Shown: positions 34,600 to 45,975 of the stretch, one piece after another
How the letters are laid out: each line of letters opens with the position of its first letter
How positions within the stretch are numbered: position 1 is the first letter of the stretch
Source of the DNA: Ilex aquifolium
Lineage: Eukaryota; Streptophyta; Magnoliopsida; Aquifoliales; Aquifoliaceae
DNA: 64,000 bases
NCBI GenBank assembly: GCA_951799425.1
Contig: OX637410.1
Location: forward strand, 6,200,001 to 6,264,000
Direction of reading: 5' to 3'
Position numbers and translations under genes: made by a program
The notes under the pieces: model-generated
Told to the model about the DNA's origin: nothing
Databases searched by the model: none
Seen by the model: only the letters and a program-made list of their open reading frames with translations

Positions 34600-34915
34600 A
34601 GAACGTTCGAACGCCAACTCACGTTCGAACGTCCACATTACACTATAGCAGACTCAACTGCTAAGAGAAGGCGTGTTGCAGTTAGGAAAGAAGACTGAAG
34701 CTCTGAAGCACTTGAGTATCACGTTCGAACGCCAACTCACGTTCGAACGTCCACTTGAGTTGATTGAAGACCAGACTAATGCATAAAGTTGGAACTGAAC
34801 TTCACAGAAGACCAACAGACCACTCGAGTGAAAGGGTCAGAACACATCTGGCGTTCGAACGCCCTTAGTGCAAAAACAGAAACAACGTTCGAACGCCAAC
34901 TCACGTTCGAACGTT
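34600..34915 (+). repeat. E7 3' LTR palindrome array
   Basis: Three intact pairs of ACGTTCGAACG palindromes at an 18-nt register and one single GGCGTTCGAACGCC. The members are better preserved than in the 5' LTR. The array ends 93 bp upstream of the TATA box. Confidence 0.9.
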
Positions 34916-35007
34916 CTCCACAGACTGGCAGCAGAGTGGTTGGCTTTTCACTTGGACTTGGGCGGCAAACACTATTCCTTCACCTCCTCTTGTCTCCTCC
35001 TCTTGCC

Positions 35008-35015
35008 TATAAATA
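35008..35015 (+). promoter_or_regulatory. E7 3' LTR TATA box
   Basis: CCTATAAATACTCC, identical in the 5' LTR (23484-23491) and close to that of E3 (10278-10285). Confidence 0.65.
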
Positions 35016-36302
35016 CTCCCCTTGTTGGAGAGCTAAGGGAGCAAAGTAGAATAGTTGATGGAGGCTTAGACTCCCACTCACATTGTAGATTTAGCTTATT
35101 TTCCTTGTATGAAGTCTTTATCTTAGAGATTAGTTTGGCTTTAGTCCAACATCTATTGCTTGTTATAAAAGTAGTTTTATGCTTATGCTTTCATTTTACA
35201 TGCATAGAAGAGAGATAGTTCATCTTTTAGTTGAGGAAGCAACCCTCCAATTCTTGGTTGAGGAAGCCACCCTCCAAATGTGACTAGCTTTCTTCTACTT
35301 TTATTGTTCATGCATTTCACTTCCATTGCTTGAGCTTCTTTTTTTCTTAGAAGAGTGAAACTCTTCCACTTTTCTAGAGCTTTACCAAAGCCGTGAAGGG
35401 TGGAACGTGATTCACCAATTCTTTGTTAAAGATTGGCTCCGTATTTGTTGTTACTTTATCTTTTAAGTTCTCTACTTGGAGGGATGAGCATCACTCACTT
35501 TTCTAGCTTTACCCAAGCCATGAAGAGTGAGTAGTTTCTCATTCACTCTTTAGTAAGAAGAGAAGGGCATGTGTAAGTTATCCAGGAATCATATTTGTGC
35601 GTTGTTTTTATGCTTAACGTTTATTTCTTCTTGTTATTGGATGATTGATTGCATCTAGCAAAGCTAAGGTACTTTGTATAACTGTGGGCTCTTTCTATGA
35701 CACGGATGACTCTTGCATAGAAAGACTCATCAGTTCAAGGCAAGTACCCCGGCTAGATCCTCATGACTACCCTTCAATCCTCCCCCTTATTGTGCTTCAC
35801 TTAAAGAATGGAATATTAATATCATGATTGGATGTCTTGTAGAAACACTTGCTTGTTTGTAGACAGGTTAAGTCTCGGCACAGGCAATTCTTGTAAACTT
35901 CTAGAAAGACATCGGAATCATGTTCTTAATTCTCACAATCCATCTTTATCTTCCGATTAACTTGATGTTGACACGGGAGTTAATTGAGTTATCAAGCACA
36001 ATTATAACAAACCGGATAACTACATGTCCAGATCCTTGCACTAAAGAGTGACTATTTTTAATTAGCACTTATCTCCTGTTTTGTTAAGAAAATCCTCTTG
36101 GAAAGAATCTTATATTATGTCCAGGAAAACTCATATCTCACAGCAAATCTCAAGGGTTACAATCAATAGGTCTCTACCACTGCTTACCTCAGAAATATCA
36201 ACAAAAGTTCCCTGTGGATTCGACTCCGGACTCAAACCGGATTATTACTACAGCTTGACCGCCTGCACTTGAGTGTACACATTTCAGATCAAGAACAATT
36301 AG

Positions 36303-37363
36303 CCAACATAAAGCTTAGCTACTCATGGTTGAAGTAAAAGCATTCATGATTTAAAGAGACGTGTAGAAGAAATGGAAATGAAAATGAGTTGAGAATGAAA
36401 CTTAGAACGTATATTAAAGCTAGGAAGAATTAAACTACAAAGAGAAATTCATTTCATACAAAAATGGAGAAGTTGTAGAGCATACCCAGCAGAAAATGTA
36501 AGAGTGCAAGAACAACAGATTAAACTCGATTACACTTGAAATAAGGGAGATTACAATGCAAGAAACAAAGATTAAAAGGGTCTTACAGCTTGTTACCAGT
36601 GAAATGGGTGAAGAAATTACAAAAATCTAAGCTTTCTCTCTCTAAAACTATGTCTTCTACCTTGGGAGCTTCTCTCTCTAAAAGTGCTAAACTATGGTGT
36701 GTAGTTGGTAAAAGCTCTTGTGATTTTCGTCCATGAGAGGTATATGGTCTATGTGCTACAGAGTTTCTATCATTGGAAGAGGTTTGGACACCTGCACAAG
36801 CAAGGTGCAGGCATGCCTGCACTCCCCCTTGTCCTTGACCAACTTCTCTCTTTCTCTCTCTTCTTCCTCCATGCCAAATTCAGACTCTTGTGTAATAATT
36901 TCATGTTTGCAGGTAGAACATTTCATGGTAGGTGGGGGAGAATTGTAGGTGGGCCCCCCCAAGTAGTTGGAATCTGAGTTACAAGGTTCAAACGTTTTTC
37001 AGTAAAACCTACCGGTAGGTTGATGGCCAAACCTATCGGTAGGTTTTACTCCGGTAGCCAAAACCTTTCGGAAGGTTTGAGGTAGAACCAAGTCCAGTAG
37101 GTTTTCTAACAATTACTAGTAGGTTTTTACTTGTTTTGCTCAATTCTTGTTATTTTCACCTTCCAAGCCATCGGCAAGCCTCCCCTTCATCTCCATTGAC
37201 TTTAAGCACTACGATGGGGGTTTAACTCACGCCATTTCCAACTCTTCGCATGCAAACACAACAAAACCTTATTAATTGTTAGAAATATTGCAATTCCTCC
37301 CATTTTCATCTCAAAATCAAGTATAAAAAGGGGTATATGATGTTCAATATTTTGTACTAATCA
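36303..37363 (-). mobile_element. E5 3' LTR, piece 3 of 3
   Basis: It resumes with CCAACATAAAGCTTAGCTACTCATG, which in E8 (41480-41510) directly follows the GGATTAG where E7 inserted. It runs to GTACTAATCA, the reversed LTR start. The array at 37000-37130 lies near that start. Confidence 0.85.
37000..37130 (-). repeat. E5 LTR palindrome array, CTACCGGTAG type with one CTTTCGGAAG
   Basis: Order on the plus strand: CCTACCGGTAGG, CCTATCGGTAGG, CCTTTCGGAAGG, then decayed half sites. The order matches the internal E5 array at 39299-39405. Confidence 0.85.
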
Positions 37364-37380
37364 CACCCCCAACTTGAGTT
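37364..37380 (-). promoter_or_regulatory. E5 3' polypurine tract
   Basis: The sense strand reads CTCAAGTTGGGGGTG next to the LTR start. Confidence 0.75.
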
Positions 37381-37683
37381 TCGCTAGTCCCTAGCAAACT
37401 TTAGTTTCAAACCACAAAGTAATAACTACAACAATCCATCTACACAAGTAAATCACCAAACATTCAAAATGCAAAAATTACAATGCAATTAAAGAAATGA
37501 ATTTGGGCAAGATAGAACAAACAAGTATGGTACTTTCCGTTAATCACTTTCAAAAGTTTAGTACAAGAGGTTAGAGTTCAAAACAAAACGGCCCAAAATC
37601 CTATAGACACTTCTACTAGGCCGACAAAACTAACCCTACTGTGTACAATCTGAAACCAAAAGAAACAACACAACTAAAACATC
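37381..37683 (-). other. E5 non-coding between env-like gene and PPT
   Basis: About 300 bp, homologous to 15793-16099. No gene seen. Confidence 0.5.
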
Positions 37684-39015
37684 CTACTCATCATCCTCAT
37701 CCCCATCATCATCCTCTCCAGCTTCATCATCTCCAGCATCATCATCCCCACTCTCATACTCACTCCCCTCCTCCTCCTCGTCATCATCAGAATCCCCCAC
37801 CTTAACAACAGTGGAAGCTGAGGGGATGGAGGTGGAAGGTACAATAGCTGGAGGCGGGGGGTTCACCAGGGAACAGCTCACCCGAAAAAGTATGCTGGAA
37901 GAGCCTGGCCATCATCATCGAAATCCCTACACTGTCTCCTCCAAAACGTCCAGGCGTTTTGACACTGTGCGCACAAGGGCAGAAGTAGATGGCCCAGGAG
38001 CAGACAGCATAAAAGATGGTCCTGCAATTGATAACTCGGGTCTCGGGGCTCTGCCTCGCTCACCCCTACTCATGGCCATCCTCTTGCTGCTGCTCGACTT
38101 CCCAATGGCATCGGTCTCAGGGGGATTCATCACGTCAGAGATATATCCCTTGACTTTGCAGTGGTCGCACATTCGGGTGACAAGATTTCCAAATGGGAGA
38201 TTCGTCTTCGGCTTCCTAGCCTGAGCAAATTCCTCATAAACTCCCATATCAAAAAGGCTACGTCCATAGCCTTCCCATTCATAACCACATACAGGAGGGC
38301 GAGCTTTTCCACATTCGGGCTCTTCTCAGCTCCCCTGGGGATCAAGTTATAATGTAACACCTAATTCATCATCCCATAGAAGTGCTTGAGGCCCCTGACT
38401 TGGATTGTCCACCTGAATTGGGTCGGGTCCTCGTACATCGACCTCGCATACTTCGAGATGGTCTTTACCCCAGGGATGTTGTCTGGATACACCAGAACAT
38501 TGGGGGGAGGCCTCTCATACTTCATCAGGGTAACAATCAAGTCTAGAGTCACATCGAAGGTCCTCCCCCTCACATTCGTCCTTAAAACACAGCTATCCTC
38601 ACCAACTACCTTCAATTTTTGATAAAATTCTCTACACAACGCCAAGTTGAACCCGCTCACTGGCTCGAACCATATCCCTATCCTATGGCCCTCAATGATC
38701 CTCACTACTTCCTTATTCGGGCCAAGGGAGAGCCTATCCACATATCACTCACAAGTCACATTCTTCTCTTCGATGCTTTGGTAGCGAGCATCGTTCCTGA
38801 CTTTCTTTCTTCTCTCCCCCCTATCACCACTCGGAAACCTCCCCGCTCCTCTTGCGGACACTAGTACCTGCGGGTTGTGGGGAACCCGGTCTCGTGCGCT
38901 TGGTGCCGGCCATGTTGATCAATAGTGCCCCGATGCAAAAAAATGGTCAAAGCCACATCAAAAGCCACTTGATGGGCTCAAAAGTGTCAAGGGAAGCCTT
39001 TCCTACACGGGCCAT
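37684..39015 (-). pseudogene. E5 env-like gene, broken
   Basis: The minus strand carries the full length of the family in pieces. The N-terminal leader starts with an ATG at 39013-39015 (MARVGKASLDTFEPIKWLLMWL, then a stop, then FFCIGALLINMAGTKRT). The core (38361-38741) has EPVSGFNLALCREFYQ, VRGRTFDVTLDLIVTL and GLKHFYGMMN. The later core is at 37927-38247. The acidic tail ends at 37684. Frameshifts and stops separate them. The hydrophobic leader lines up with those of E1 and E9. Confidence 0.8.
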
Positions 39016-39298
39016 GGCAAGAGATTTCTAGGATTTGAAGAAACCCTAAAAGTAATTGGAAAATGAGGGAAAAATTTGGAAACCTAGGGTTTATGCAAAT
39101 GTCCACTAAATTAGACAAAATCCTCTCAACATCAAGCCCTAGAAAAGTGAAATGTAGTATTCTATGATTTGAGTGAGGTGTTTTGAAGTTTGGGAGAGGT
39201 TAGAGGGAGAGAAAAGAGCTTAGGAGTTCTTAAGTTTGGAAGACAATGAACAGTCCCCCGAAAAATCTGAATTAAAACCCTTATTTTTGGCATTATGG

Positions 39299-39405
39299 GC
39301 AAAACCTACCGGTAGGTCAATGAAAATCTATCGGTAGGTTTTGTGCATTGGAAGGAAACCTACCGGAAGGTTTTGAACCAAAACTACCGGTAGGTTTTGT
39401 CTTTT
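39299..39405 (-). repeat. E5 internal palindrome array
   Basis: CCTACCGGTAGG, CTATCGGTAGG, CCTACCGGAAGG (arms mixed) and CTACCGGTAGG. It is located 284 bp upstream of the env-like start in sense direction and repeats the order of the E5 LTR array. Confidence 0.85.
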
Positions 39406-40860
39406 TACACAAAACCCTTGGGCTTCCCAATTCCACTTTATTTCAATCCCTACATATTCTAACACCCTATTCATGACCTCTACTCTTCCAAAAACATGAG
39501 CTACACTTGTGAACCACAATTGAGCGAACATGCCCCAAGTCATTACCGAAATGGCAATATGATTTGAAATTTCAATGCTTTCAACACACAAGGCATGTAT
39601 TTCTACATTTAACTACCAAAATGAATACCCAAAATGTAAAACACATATTCAAACGACAAGGGCATTCCTAATTCCTACAAATATCAAAAGTTTGAGCAAT
39701 ATTCCCCCATCCCGCAAGCATAGGGCTACATAACACATCGTTCAAATACCCGAACCAAGCACATATGAGCATCACCATGGCTTTAAATGCTAGTCTAGAG
39801 TATGCACCTACACATTCATTTTCAAACTCGTGTTTGTGTGAAATGGACATGTAATTTAAGCATTTACACAACGGAATTCACATTCACTTTGGCTATCCAA
39901 ATTAAGCTTCGATGCAAACTCACCAATGGTGTCTCTCAATAATGAGTCACACTATGGTTATCTTGACATGCTCTCCGTGTGTATATGTGAGATAGAATCT
40001 TGTGCAAAAAATGAAGTATGCTCACATATAATCCAAAATTGAAGTACATGCATGAAAATGAATCAACCTTGGCATAATCTCATGAAAGGAATGATAGGGC
40101 ATTAGATAGCAAAATCAACTTCTCTTTTTCTATAAAGGTATGCATCCCTCATGCTTCTCTAGATCATTTAGGACTTTCACGGGTTGTAATGAGGCCTTGA
40201 GGTGATATTGAGGTAAGTGAAATGAAGGATAGAGGACAACAAAGAGGGTTGTTCCGAGTGAATGACTTGTATTTCAAAACATCTCCCTTTTCATGGGACT
40301 TTCTGTCTAACACCATCACCACACTATTTGCTTCTTTTTCTTAACATTTTCATTTTCTTTTTTCATTCTTTTCTTCTTTTCACCCCTTTTTTCTCATTTT
40401 CTTGGATTTTCTTTCTTTTCCGTTCAACTCTTTGAATTCAAATTCATTCATCCCTTTGGTTGAGTTTCCACACCACAATTCCTTCTCTTTTATGATCACT
40501 CATATTCAGCTCTTAGGAACAACCAAGGTGTGGTAGATTTTTATCATTTTGCATTGGTTTGATCAAATGTGTGGCATGGAACCGAATTTATAATTAAGGC
40601 TCAATCACGACACTAAGGATAAACTTTTCACAAGAAAAAGGCTAAGGCTCAAAGTAAATCAAGGATGGCCTAAGATCATTTCTAGATACACATGAGAGGG
40701 CATATTGCATTTCAAGACAAAGTCAATCAACTACCCAAATGCATCTAACCAAAACAAGTATAGTGAGATTATTGAATAAATTTGAAATTTGAAAAATTGT
40801 TCATTGAGTAAATGTAAGTTCCCTCTAACAAGGATGGGCACTAAAGCTCTCATGGGTCCT
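39406..40860 (-). other. E5 spacer, first part
   Basis: Reverse-strand copy of the Athila spacer (compare 1500-3000), without genes. It is interrupted at 40861 by E8 and resumes at 42718. GTCCT at 40856-40860 is the left target-site copy. Confidence 0.7.
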
Positions 40861-42717
40861 TGCTTGATGGTTTCTATTGTATTCCCTATTGTCACACAAG
40901 AACCCTCGATGTGTATATGGTGTATATGTGTGGGTGAGTGTCACTCTCACTCAGGTTCAAATGCAAGAAATGGAAAATGGAATGATGTGGTGTGAAATGA
41001 ATGAAATGTGAACAAAAATGCTTCCCAAGCGCAATAAGACTTTTGCCTGTCGTGTTTTACTTGGAATTGTATTTCAAGGTCGTCTCCTCAGGGAATGAGC
41101 TGAATCGTGTTGAAGGTGATTTTGGTGTAAAAGAGAAAAGTGTAAAAATCTTTTGTTGTTGAAGTTTGGTTTGTGATTTGTATTTTGATAAAATTGAAAT
41201 GGGAAACAAGTGTTGGCTAATCCAAAAGGTTCACCCCAATGGGAATGCCAAGTCAACTCGAAACCTTCTTCCAATGGTACATAGATGAACGATTGATTCG
41301 TGGGACGCAAGGGACGGGATGGAAGTGAGGATCCAAGCATAACCCGTGACAAGTCTACAGGATATCAAAGACTCACAACCGTGTCCACACTCAACCTAGT
41401 CAAACCGAACCATCGTACACCGAGGGGAGGAAAGAAGATGAGTTGAAATGGCATACCCAAGAGGAGGTCTCCCTTGGATTAGCCAACTTAAAGACTTAGC
41501 TACTCATGCTTAAAGGAAAGACAATAATGTAATGGAAATACATTGTAGAGCGATGAAGATTTTAGCTAAGTTAATACAAGAAAACAAAAACTAAAAGAGA
41601 GTCCATTGAATACCCATTTTAACACTAAGAAATGAAGAACAATGAGTGCATTAATGGTGAAAGCTTGAATGAGAGACTAAAATTCAAGGCTACTTGCAAT
41701 AAATGACATTAAATACTTCAAAACAAAGCTTAAAGATTCTTACAAGAGATTACAAGACAATGAATGGAAGGAAATGCAAGAAAATTATCTTCTCTCTCTG
41801 GCACTATTTATCTTCTACCTTGCACTCTCTCTCTATATTCAATGTAAAACTAACTAATAATGAATAATGATGGTGGAGTTTGCCAAAAACGTCCATGTAG
41901 CCCTCCCCAATGTTGTGTGATGTGATTCTCATCATAGGGGCTGAAAGGGATGGGATGGTGCAGGCTAGGACAAGCCTAGTCTTTCTCTCTTGCCATGCCT
42001 CTTCTCTCTCCTCCTCATTAATGCAAAAGCCATCCAAGTCCAAGTAGAGGTGAGGGGAGGCTCCTAGACGTGCAGGGGATGTCAGGGGATCTGTTGGAGA
42101 AGTGTAAGTGGGACCCCCAAATGGCAGAGCTTGAGTTGTAGGCTGTCTAGGCAATCTGGGCAAAACCTTCTGGAAGGTCGACAAAAACCTTCTGGAAGGT
42201 CGACAGAAACCTTCCGGAAGGTTTGTGCATGAACAGTTAAATGAAGCAGCTGACAGGCAAAACCTTCCGGAAGGTTCATTCCAGTAGACAAAACCTTCCG
42301 GAAGGTTTCACTCCAGTAGGCAAAACCTTCCAGAAGGTGTCACTCCAGTAGGCAAAACATTCTGGAAGGTTTCACTCCAGTAGGCAAAACCTTCCGGAAG
42401 GTTTTGACAGTGAAAAAGAAATCCAAGGCAAAACCTTCCGAAAGGTTTTCACCCAAACCTTCCGGAAGGTTTTCAACCAATTTGCATTTCCTTGATCTCT
42501 TCACCCTCCAAACCTTCCTTTAAGCTACCCCTTCATCTTCATTGACTTCAACCACTTCAATGGGGGCTTAACTCAAGCTATTTACATCATTTTTCCTGCA
42601 TTTACACAAAACTTCATTAAAACAAAGTTTAAACGAATTTCTCTCCAATTTCATGACAAAAACAAGTATAAAACGGCATATTAGCATCCAAAATATGTCA
42701 TGTTTTTGTGCTAATCA
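40861..42717 (-). mobile_element. E8: solo LTR with exact target-site duplication
   Basis: A single LTR, 1857 bp, from TGCTTGATGG to TGTGCTAATCA on the plus strand (minus-oriented element). It is bounded by GTCCT (40856-40860) and GTCCT (42718-42722). The E5 spacer rejoins exactly across it. No internal sequence remains, which is the product of recombination between two LTRs. Confidence 0.92.
42155..42475 (-). repeat. E8 LTR palindrome array, CTTCCGGAAG tandem units
   Basis: About ten AACCTTCCGGAAGGTT palindromes or close variants. In the middle, units of about 33 bp (GGCAAAACCTTCCGGAAGG then TTTCACTCCAGTA) repeat in tandem four to five times. It is the largest array in the window. Decayed members change at the central CpG (CTTCTGGAAG, CTTCCAGAAG). 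Confidence 0.9.
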
Positions 42718-43332
42718 GTCCTTACACATCTCCACTATTCATGTCAAGCATTAAAATATGAATCCAATCCATAAATTGCCAAAATTACACATTCAAGGTG
42801 CATTTAAGGTTGAGTTCAAAAGCAAATACATATGTGATACTCAAGCGTATGATGAACTTCTATAATGTGCTCATGTATTCAAGGTTCAACGCGAAGATCA
42901 ACATATCAACAAACCCATAACACTCTAAATAAGGTAATAGAGATCAACATTCAGATATTTTTCACAAAAAAAATTTCAAATTTTCCACATAATTTGCAAC
43001 TATTGTAAACAAAAATCTGTAGGATATGTCAAAGGTGATTTTCACCACAAAAATTGGTGGCTCATGCAAATGGTGCACCTCACCCCCCCCCCCCCAACTT
43101 GATTCATGCATTGTCCTCAATGCAACAAAAAATATATGATATGTAATAAAGGACTTGTAAAAAGATGAGTAGGGTTAGAGAACACCTCGCACTTGAGCTT
43201 TGACAAAAACACCAATATCTGCACTAAGAAGGAAAACACTATGCAAAGATAAAGTAAGTAACAAATGATCTTGCAATTAAAAAGGATAAAAGAAAGCAAC
43301 TTTACACTAAAGCTACTTTGAAAACTTATTCG
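42718..43332 (-). other. E5 spacer, second part, with hairpin and internal PPT
   Basis: The spacer continues to the end of pol. The hairpin is at 43108-43123. Beside it the plus strand has a run of 13 C, so the sense internal polypurine tract contains G13, the longest such tract here. Confidence 0.65.
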
Positions 43333-44167
43333 TCACAAAAGGTCCGGATAAATTGGATCCACCAATCCTCCTCCACCCTTTGACCTTCAAAACCCCTGAA
43401 AAATGGCTTAAGTCTTTGGCTGTTGACCTTGATTGTCTTTCCATCCTCGGGGTTGGTGATTTTCCAACGGGATCAGAGTTTCCCTTAAAACATAGAGAGA
43501 CGAGAGTTGTACAAGAGCACTTTTTGTCCGGGCTCAAATGTCTTTCTTAAAATGGATTTGTCATGAAAAATCTTAGCCCTTTATTTTGAAATTTTGAGCT
43601 CTCATACGCATCTCTTCGAATATCTTCTAATTCATTTATCTCCAATTTCCTATTCTCTCCGGCCATTCTTAAGTTGAAGTTCAAGGTTTTGATGGCCCAA
43701 TAAGCTTTGTGCTCCATTTCAACCGGCGAATGGCAAGCCTTGCCATAGACTAGTCTATAGGGTGACATACCTAGAATAGTCTTGTAAGCAGTGTGGTAAG
43801 CCCATAGGGCATCGGTCAACCTAAGTGACCAATCCTTCCTATTAGGGTTCACCGTTTTCTCTAGGATGTTCTTGATCTCCCTATTAGCCAACTCGGCTTG
43901 GCCATTTCTCTGTGGGTGATGTGTGGCGGACACCTTGTGTGTGACGCCATACTTATGCATTAAAGATGCAAATGACCTATTACATAAATGAGAACCACAA
44001 TCACTTATCATAGCACAAGCCATCCCAAACCTCGAAAAAATGTTTTCTTTGAGAAACTTGACTATGACCCGGGGATCATTGGTCTTGGTTGGGATAGCCT
44101 CCACCCATTTGGACATGTAGTCCACTACCAGTAATATGTATAGATAGCCAAAAGACATGGGGTAGGG
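43333..44167 (-). pseudogene. pol: E5 integrase, C-terminal part
   Basis: The minus strand reads [34 protein letters not shown] (Asp kept, Gly changed), [12 protein letters not shown] (Glu kept) and on to the C-terminus, with a TGA at 43333-43335. A long frame covers 43547-44158; the last part is frameshifted. The gene is cut by E9 between GIDFMG and FPMSFGY, and the other half is at 57413-57728. TAGGG at 44163-44167 is the left target-site copy. Confidence 0.9.
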
Positions 44168-45818
44168 TGATTAGCACAAAACTTTGTATATTTTGATGTG
44201 CTAATCATCTCTTTTTAATTGTTGTTGGATATTTAAATGATGGGAGTTAGGTTAATTGAACTTTTAACGATGATATTTGGTGTTTGCGGTTAAATGGTGC
44301 TAAATGAGACCTCTTAAGGCCTTCCCCAATCATGTGAGGCAAATGAAGATGAAAAGACAACTTGTGGACAGCTCAGTGGAGGAGGAAATCAGAAAATCAA
44401 GAATCCAGCCAAACCGTACCGCTACGCGTACCGGTACGCTAAGGCTACTGGAGTAAACCATACAGGTACGCTCAAGCCACTGGAGTTCGCCGTACAGGTA
44501 CGCCTTGCCTGATCAACCCAACTGCTCTGCAACTCATGATTGCTGATTTGAGGGACCCACGAACAGACATCCCCAGCTCCCCTGACGCACCTACAATGCT
44601 AGTTACCCCTTTCTACACCTATGATTACAAGTTGGAGTCTTGGTGATAAATGAGGAGAGAGAAGAGAAGAAGAGCTAGGTGTGCAGACAAACTCTGCAAC
44701 CCTTCTGTCCAGCCCAGTACTACTGCACCCCTACTGATGGATGTCATTTTCTGGAGACTAGGGGACCTCCCCATGGACGGTTTTGGGGAGCCAAGTCCAG
44801 CAAGACCAAGGGGATTCAACATTGGAAGGAGTAGGCAGAAATATATAGATATAGAGAGAGAAAGTCTGGAGAATATGATGAATAGTGTTCTAGAGAGATA
44901 AATTTTAGATTTTTGCATTTTCTTCACTGCATTGTCTTGTAATCTGTTGTAAGAACATTTCAAGCTTCATTTTAATACCATGAATGTTGTTTTCCTTCAA
45001 GTTCATTGTTAGTTTAATGCTCTCTTAACTTCTCACCATTAATGTAACAAGGGTTCATCATTTTCTTAGCTGTAAATGGGTCTTAAATGCATCCTTCTCT
45101 AATTTCTGTCTACTTGCATTTTAGGTATTCAAGAACTTCCTCTCTCGCAATGCATTTTTCTTACATAGTCAACTTCATTACAAGCATGAGTAGTTAAATC
45201 CTTTAGTTGGTAAAACCAAGGGGAACCTCCTCTTTCCGGAGATCAATGGTTCGGTTTGACTGGGTTGTGGGTGGATAAATTGGTGAGTCTTTGATATTCC
45301 GTTGGCCTAGTCACGGTTTATGCTGAGATACTCACCCTTAGTATCCCCAACTTCCCATGAATCAATCGTTCATTCATGCTCTATCGTAGGAGGGATTCGA
45401 GTTGAGATGGCATTCCTATTGGAGTAACCTCTTGGCTTTACCAACATTTGTTTCTCACTGCATTTTCATCAACACACACTCACCAAACAAATATTCAACC
45501 ACAAAGATTTTACACTTTATTTTACTTGAAATCACCTTCCCTTTGGTTTACTTCCTTCCCCGTGGAAACGACCTTGAAATACCACCAAGTAAAACATGAC
45601 CCGCAAAAGTCTCCTTGCACTTGGGGAGCACTTTTGTACACATACACATAATTTTGTGCATCCATATTTCACATTTCCACCATTCCCATTTTCCTTTCCT
45701 CTTGCCCTTTCTTTTGACATTATCCCAAGGGAGAGTGACACTCCCCTTATTCATACATTACACATTTTGAGGGATAAATTTTAGAGGTTAGGAAACAACA
45801 AGGTTTTTTGGTCAAGTA
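44168..45818 (+). mobile_element. E9 5' LTR
   Basis: 1651 bp, from TGATTAGCACAAAACTTTG to GGTCAAGTA, four bases before the primer site. It is nearly identical to 55713-57407. It lacks about 36 bp near 45235 present in the other copy and has a different palindrome array. Confidence 0.92.
44415..44506 (+). repeat. E9 5' LTR palindrome array, GTACCGGTAC type
   Basis: Units of the form CCGTACCGGTACGC with spacers GGCTACTGGAGTAAACC and AAGCCACTGGAGTTCGCC. Variants are GTACCGCTAC and TACAGGTAC. The spacer motif CTACTGGAGT is also the E8 spacer read in sense orientation. Confidence 0.88.
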
Positions 45819-45822
45819 TTTT

Positions 45823-45840
45823 TGGCGCCGTTGCCGGGGA
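45823..45840 (+). promoter_or_regulatory. E9 primer binding site, tRNA-Asp
   Basis: TGGCGCCGTTGCCGGGGA, the exact complement of the 3' end of plant tRNA-Asp, four bases after the LTR. Confidence 0.92.
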
Positions 45841-45975
45841 AGGCAAGTGTCAAACCAAGAAGGTGATTTCCGGACGACGGAGGTAAGTCCCGTGATCTTC
45901 ATCACGGGCTTAGGTACGTTGTCTTGTGTATATATTCTTGTTTGTGTATATTTTTATTTGTAGATAGTTTGTTGC

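Larger units (their letters stand above)
34420..36297 (+). mobile_element. E7 3' LTR, full length
   Basis: 1878 bp, from TGATTAGCACTTAAAATT to GATCAAGAACA, flanked on the right by ATTAG. It contains the palindrome array (34600-34915), TATA box (35008-35015), and the downstream part lost from the 5' copy. Confidence 0.9.

Noticed and set aside
42155..42475. Regular palindromic repeats with spacers look like a CRISPR array.
   Set aside because: The repeats are 14-18 bp and imperfect, the spacers are themselves repeated, they lie in plant LTRs, and no cas genes are present.
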